This document shows positions 10,311 through 11,901 of a stretch of DNA of 11,901 bases, in pieces. The position numbers and the translations under genes were made by a program. The DNA lies in the NCBI GenBank assembly GCA_910584595.1, contig CAJUBQ010000123.1, forward strand, positions 1-11,901. Direction: 5' to 3'. This DNA comes from an uncultured Eubacterium sp. (GTDB taxonomy: Bacteria; Bacillota; Clostridia; Lachnospirales; Lachnospiraceae). Under the pieces are notes generated by a model, which was given only the letters and a program-made list of their open reading frames with translations, searched no databases and was not told where the DNA came from. Numbering within the stretch: position 1 is the stretch's first letter; each line of letters begins with the position of its first letter.

Positions 10311-11901
10311 ATGGAAGTAGAGGTTATTAAGGCAAACAATCCATTTGACGAATCTTCCAAAGTCCGGAAAGTAGACCGCTTGAGGGTTGCTGCGTATTGT
10401 CGTGTCAGTACGGATGATGAAGATCAGATCAAAAGCTATAACTCAATGGTTAAGTATTATACTGAACTGATACAAAATAATGCACAATGGGTATTTGCGG
10501 GTGTATATGCAGATAAAGCTATCACAGGAACAAAAGTTGATAAAAGAGAGGATTTTCAACGTCTGATACAGGACTGTATGGATGGCAAGATTGATATGGT
10601 TATCGCTAAGAGCTTGCCCCGTTTTGCGAGAAACACATTGGATACTCTAAAGTATGTTAGGATGTTAAAAGAACGGAAGATTGCAGTTTATTTTGAGGTT
10701 GAAAAGATAAATACTCTTAAAGACGGAGAATTTCTAATGACAATTTTAAGCTCTGTTGCACAGCAGGAGGTAGAGAATACCTCAGCATATGTGAAAAAGG
10801 GTTTGAAAATGAAAATGAAACGTGGCGAGCTGGTTGGCTTTCAAGGTTGCCTTGGATATGATTATGATGTAACAACAAAGTCATTATCTATAAACGAAGA
10901 AGGAGCAGAAATTGTAAGATATATATTTGATAGGTATGTTGCTGGTGCTGGAAGTTCGATGATTGCCAGAGAATTGAATGAACAGGGAACAACAACAATA
11001 AGAGGAAATGCGTGGACTTCTTCTAGTGTGATGGGGATTATCAATAATGAGAAATATAAAGGAGATATATTACTTGGAAAGACATTTACAGTTGATCCAA
11101 TTTCCAAAAGAAGGTTGGAAAATCTAGGGGAGGAAGATAGGTTTTACGTTAAAGACCACCACGAACCCATTATTTCAGCAGAAACTTTTGATAGGGCACA
11201 AGAGATTAGAGAACGGAGGAACGGGGGAAGAAAATCAGTTACTCCGGGGAAACGAGAGAAATATAGTAGACAATATGCGTTTAGTTGTTTGCTAGAATGT
11301 GGATTCTGTGGAGCGAATCTATCAAGGCGAAGGTGGCATAGTAGTTCTAAATATAAAAAAACGATCTGGCAATGTGTGAAGTCTACAAAGGACGGGAAAA
11401 GATTTTGTCCAGATAGTAAAGGCATACCAGAACAGGTGATAGAGGAAGCCTTTATTGAATCTTATAAAATGCTATGTGCAGATAACAAGGATGTTTTAGA
11501 TGAATTTATTTCCAGAGTGGAAAAGACTTTGAGTGAAGATTCTGCGAAAGATAAGGTTTTGAAATTACAAAAAAGTGCAGATAATCTTCAAGCAAAGAGA
11601 AAAAAGTTATTGGAAAATTATCTTGAAGGAGTTGTTGCAAAGGACATCTACGAAGAAACGGATGTAGGTTATGAGAGAAAACTGTCTGATATAAAAGCTA
11701 ATTTATCAATGTTAGAACAGCAGATGGAAGATGAAGTTTCTCTAAAACGGCGAATTGCAGACTTTAAAAAGGCATTATCGAAAAACGGTGTTTTGGAGGA
11801 ATTTGATAGAGGAATATTCGAGAGTATAATCGAAAAAGTCATAGTTGGTGGCTATGATGAAGATGGAAACAAAGATCCCTATAAAATTACTTTCATATAT
11901 A
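10311..11901 (+). CDS. Large serine recombinase, 3' end beyond window
   Basis: The frame from ATG 10311 stays open for 530 codons to the window edge. The resolvase domain starts near residue 24 with RVAAYCRVSTDD, giving the catalytic Ser33; arginines of the active site lie in KSLPRFARN (residues 100-108). A Recombinase domain follows, with IRGNAWTSSSVMGIINNEKY. Next are a zinc ribbon (Cys330, Cys333, Cys355, Cys366) and a coiled-coil near residues 390-490, the layout of TndX/TnpX-type integrases that excise and insert elements without a tyrosine integrase. GGAGG at 10301-10305 supports the start. Pro103 replaces the serine usual in the SRFxRN motif. The last visible residues (DPYKITFIY) suggest that little is missing. 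It replaces the xis/int pair of Tn916. Confidence 0.93.
   Translation, partial: MEVEVIKANNPFDESSKVRKVDRLRVAAYCRVSTDDEDQIKSYNSMVKYYTELIQNNAQWVFAGVYADKAITGTKVDKREDFQRLIQDCMDGKIDMVIAKSLPRFARNTLDTLKYVRMLKERKIAVYFEVEKINTLKDGEFLMTILSSVAQQEVENTSAYVKKGLKMKMKRGELVGFQGCLGYDYDVTTKSLSINEEGAEIVRYIFDRYVAGAGSSMIARELNEQGTTTIRGNAWTSSSVMGIINNEKYKGDILLGKTFTVDPISKRRLENLGEEDRFYVKDHHEPIISAETFDRAQEIRERRNGGRKSVTPGKREKYSRQYAFSCLLECGFCGANLSRRRWHSSSKYKKTIWQCVKSTKDGKRFCPDSKGIPEQVIEEAFIESYKMLCADNKDVLDEFISRVEKTLSEDSAKDKVLKLQKSADNLQAKRKKLLENYLEGVVAKDIYEETDVGYERKLSDIKANLSMLEQQMEDEVSLKRRIADFKKALSKNGVLEEFDRGIFESIIEKVIVGGYDEDGNKDPYKITFIY

Noticed and set aside
1..11901. CRISPR arrays, tRNA, rRNA, insertion sequences
   Set aside because: No regular spaced repeats, cloverleaf or rRNA sequence, and no transposase gene was seen; the only mobility gene is the serine recombinase.

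Overview
The window looks like part of an integrative and conjugative element (ICE) or its remnant from a low-GC Gram-positive anaerobe, most likely a gut Clostridia (Lachnospiraceae-type) genome. The reasons are strong GGAGG-type ribosome sites, AT-rich coding sequence, families typical of Clostridia (C_GCAxxG_C_C redox protein, HesB-like protein, a DUF5688-like fragment), and a control module in the style of Tn916. No taxonomic marker gene is present, so the assignment is an inference.

Positions 1-5272 are a cargo operon for metalloid and thiol handling. A consensus promoter inside an ArsR-type operator drives arsR, followed by two paralogous CSC-motif permeases (ArsP/DUF318 type), a 60-residue double-cysteine peptide, a C_GCAxxG_C_C protein, a small HesB/IscA-like protein, a membrane-anchored thioredoxin, a CcdA-like electron carrier, and a cytoplasmic thioredoxin-like protein. 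The N-terminus of that last protein is a diverged copy of the 60-residue peptide. Together they could form a relay: cytoplasmic thioredoxin-like protein to CcdA to surface thioredoxin, alongside two permeases and soluble cysteine-rich proteins that could hold or hand over a thiol-reactive metalloid.

Positions 5273-7316 are a second cargo unit behind a terminator: a short cysteine-bearing DUF5688-like protein, an ACR3 arsenite pump, and a stand-alone winged-helix regulator, closed by a strong bidirectional terminator. No arsenate reductase, ArsA or ArsD is visible in the window.

Positions 7308-11901 are the mobile-element part. An XRE regulator on the minus strand diverges from a small helical protein across a promoter flanked by two 15-bp operator-like repeats. 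Then comes an Orf9/Orf7/Orf8-like control module (XRE repressor on the minus strand, sigma-like factor, conjugative-transposon helix-turn-helix protein) with a 528-bp leader full of terminators and inverted repeats. A 300-bp stretch without a convincing protein folds on paper into a closed multi-hairpin RNA. It is followed by a SHOCT-like small protein, a consensus promoter, and a large serine recombinase that runs off the right edge. In Tn916 this last position holds xis/int; here a serine recombinase takes the place, as in Tn5397 and the Tn1549-like elements.

The most noteworthy items are the duplicated cysteine peptide under strong protein-level constraint, the mutually exclusive or pseudoknotted RNA structure before the membrane thioredoxin gene, the candidate structured RNA upstream of the recombinase, and three genes whose best-placed start codon is not ATG, GTG or TTG.
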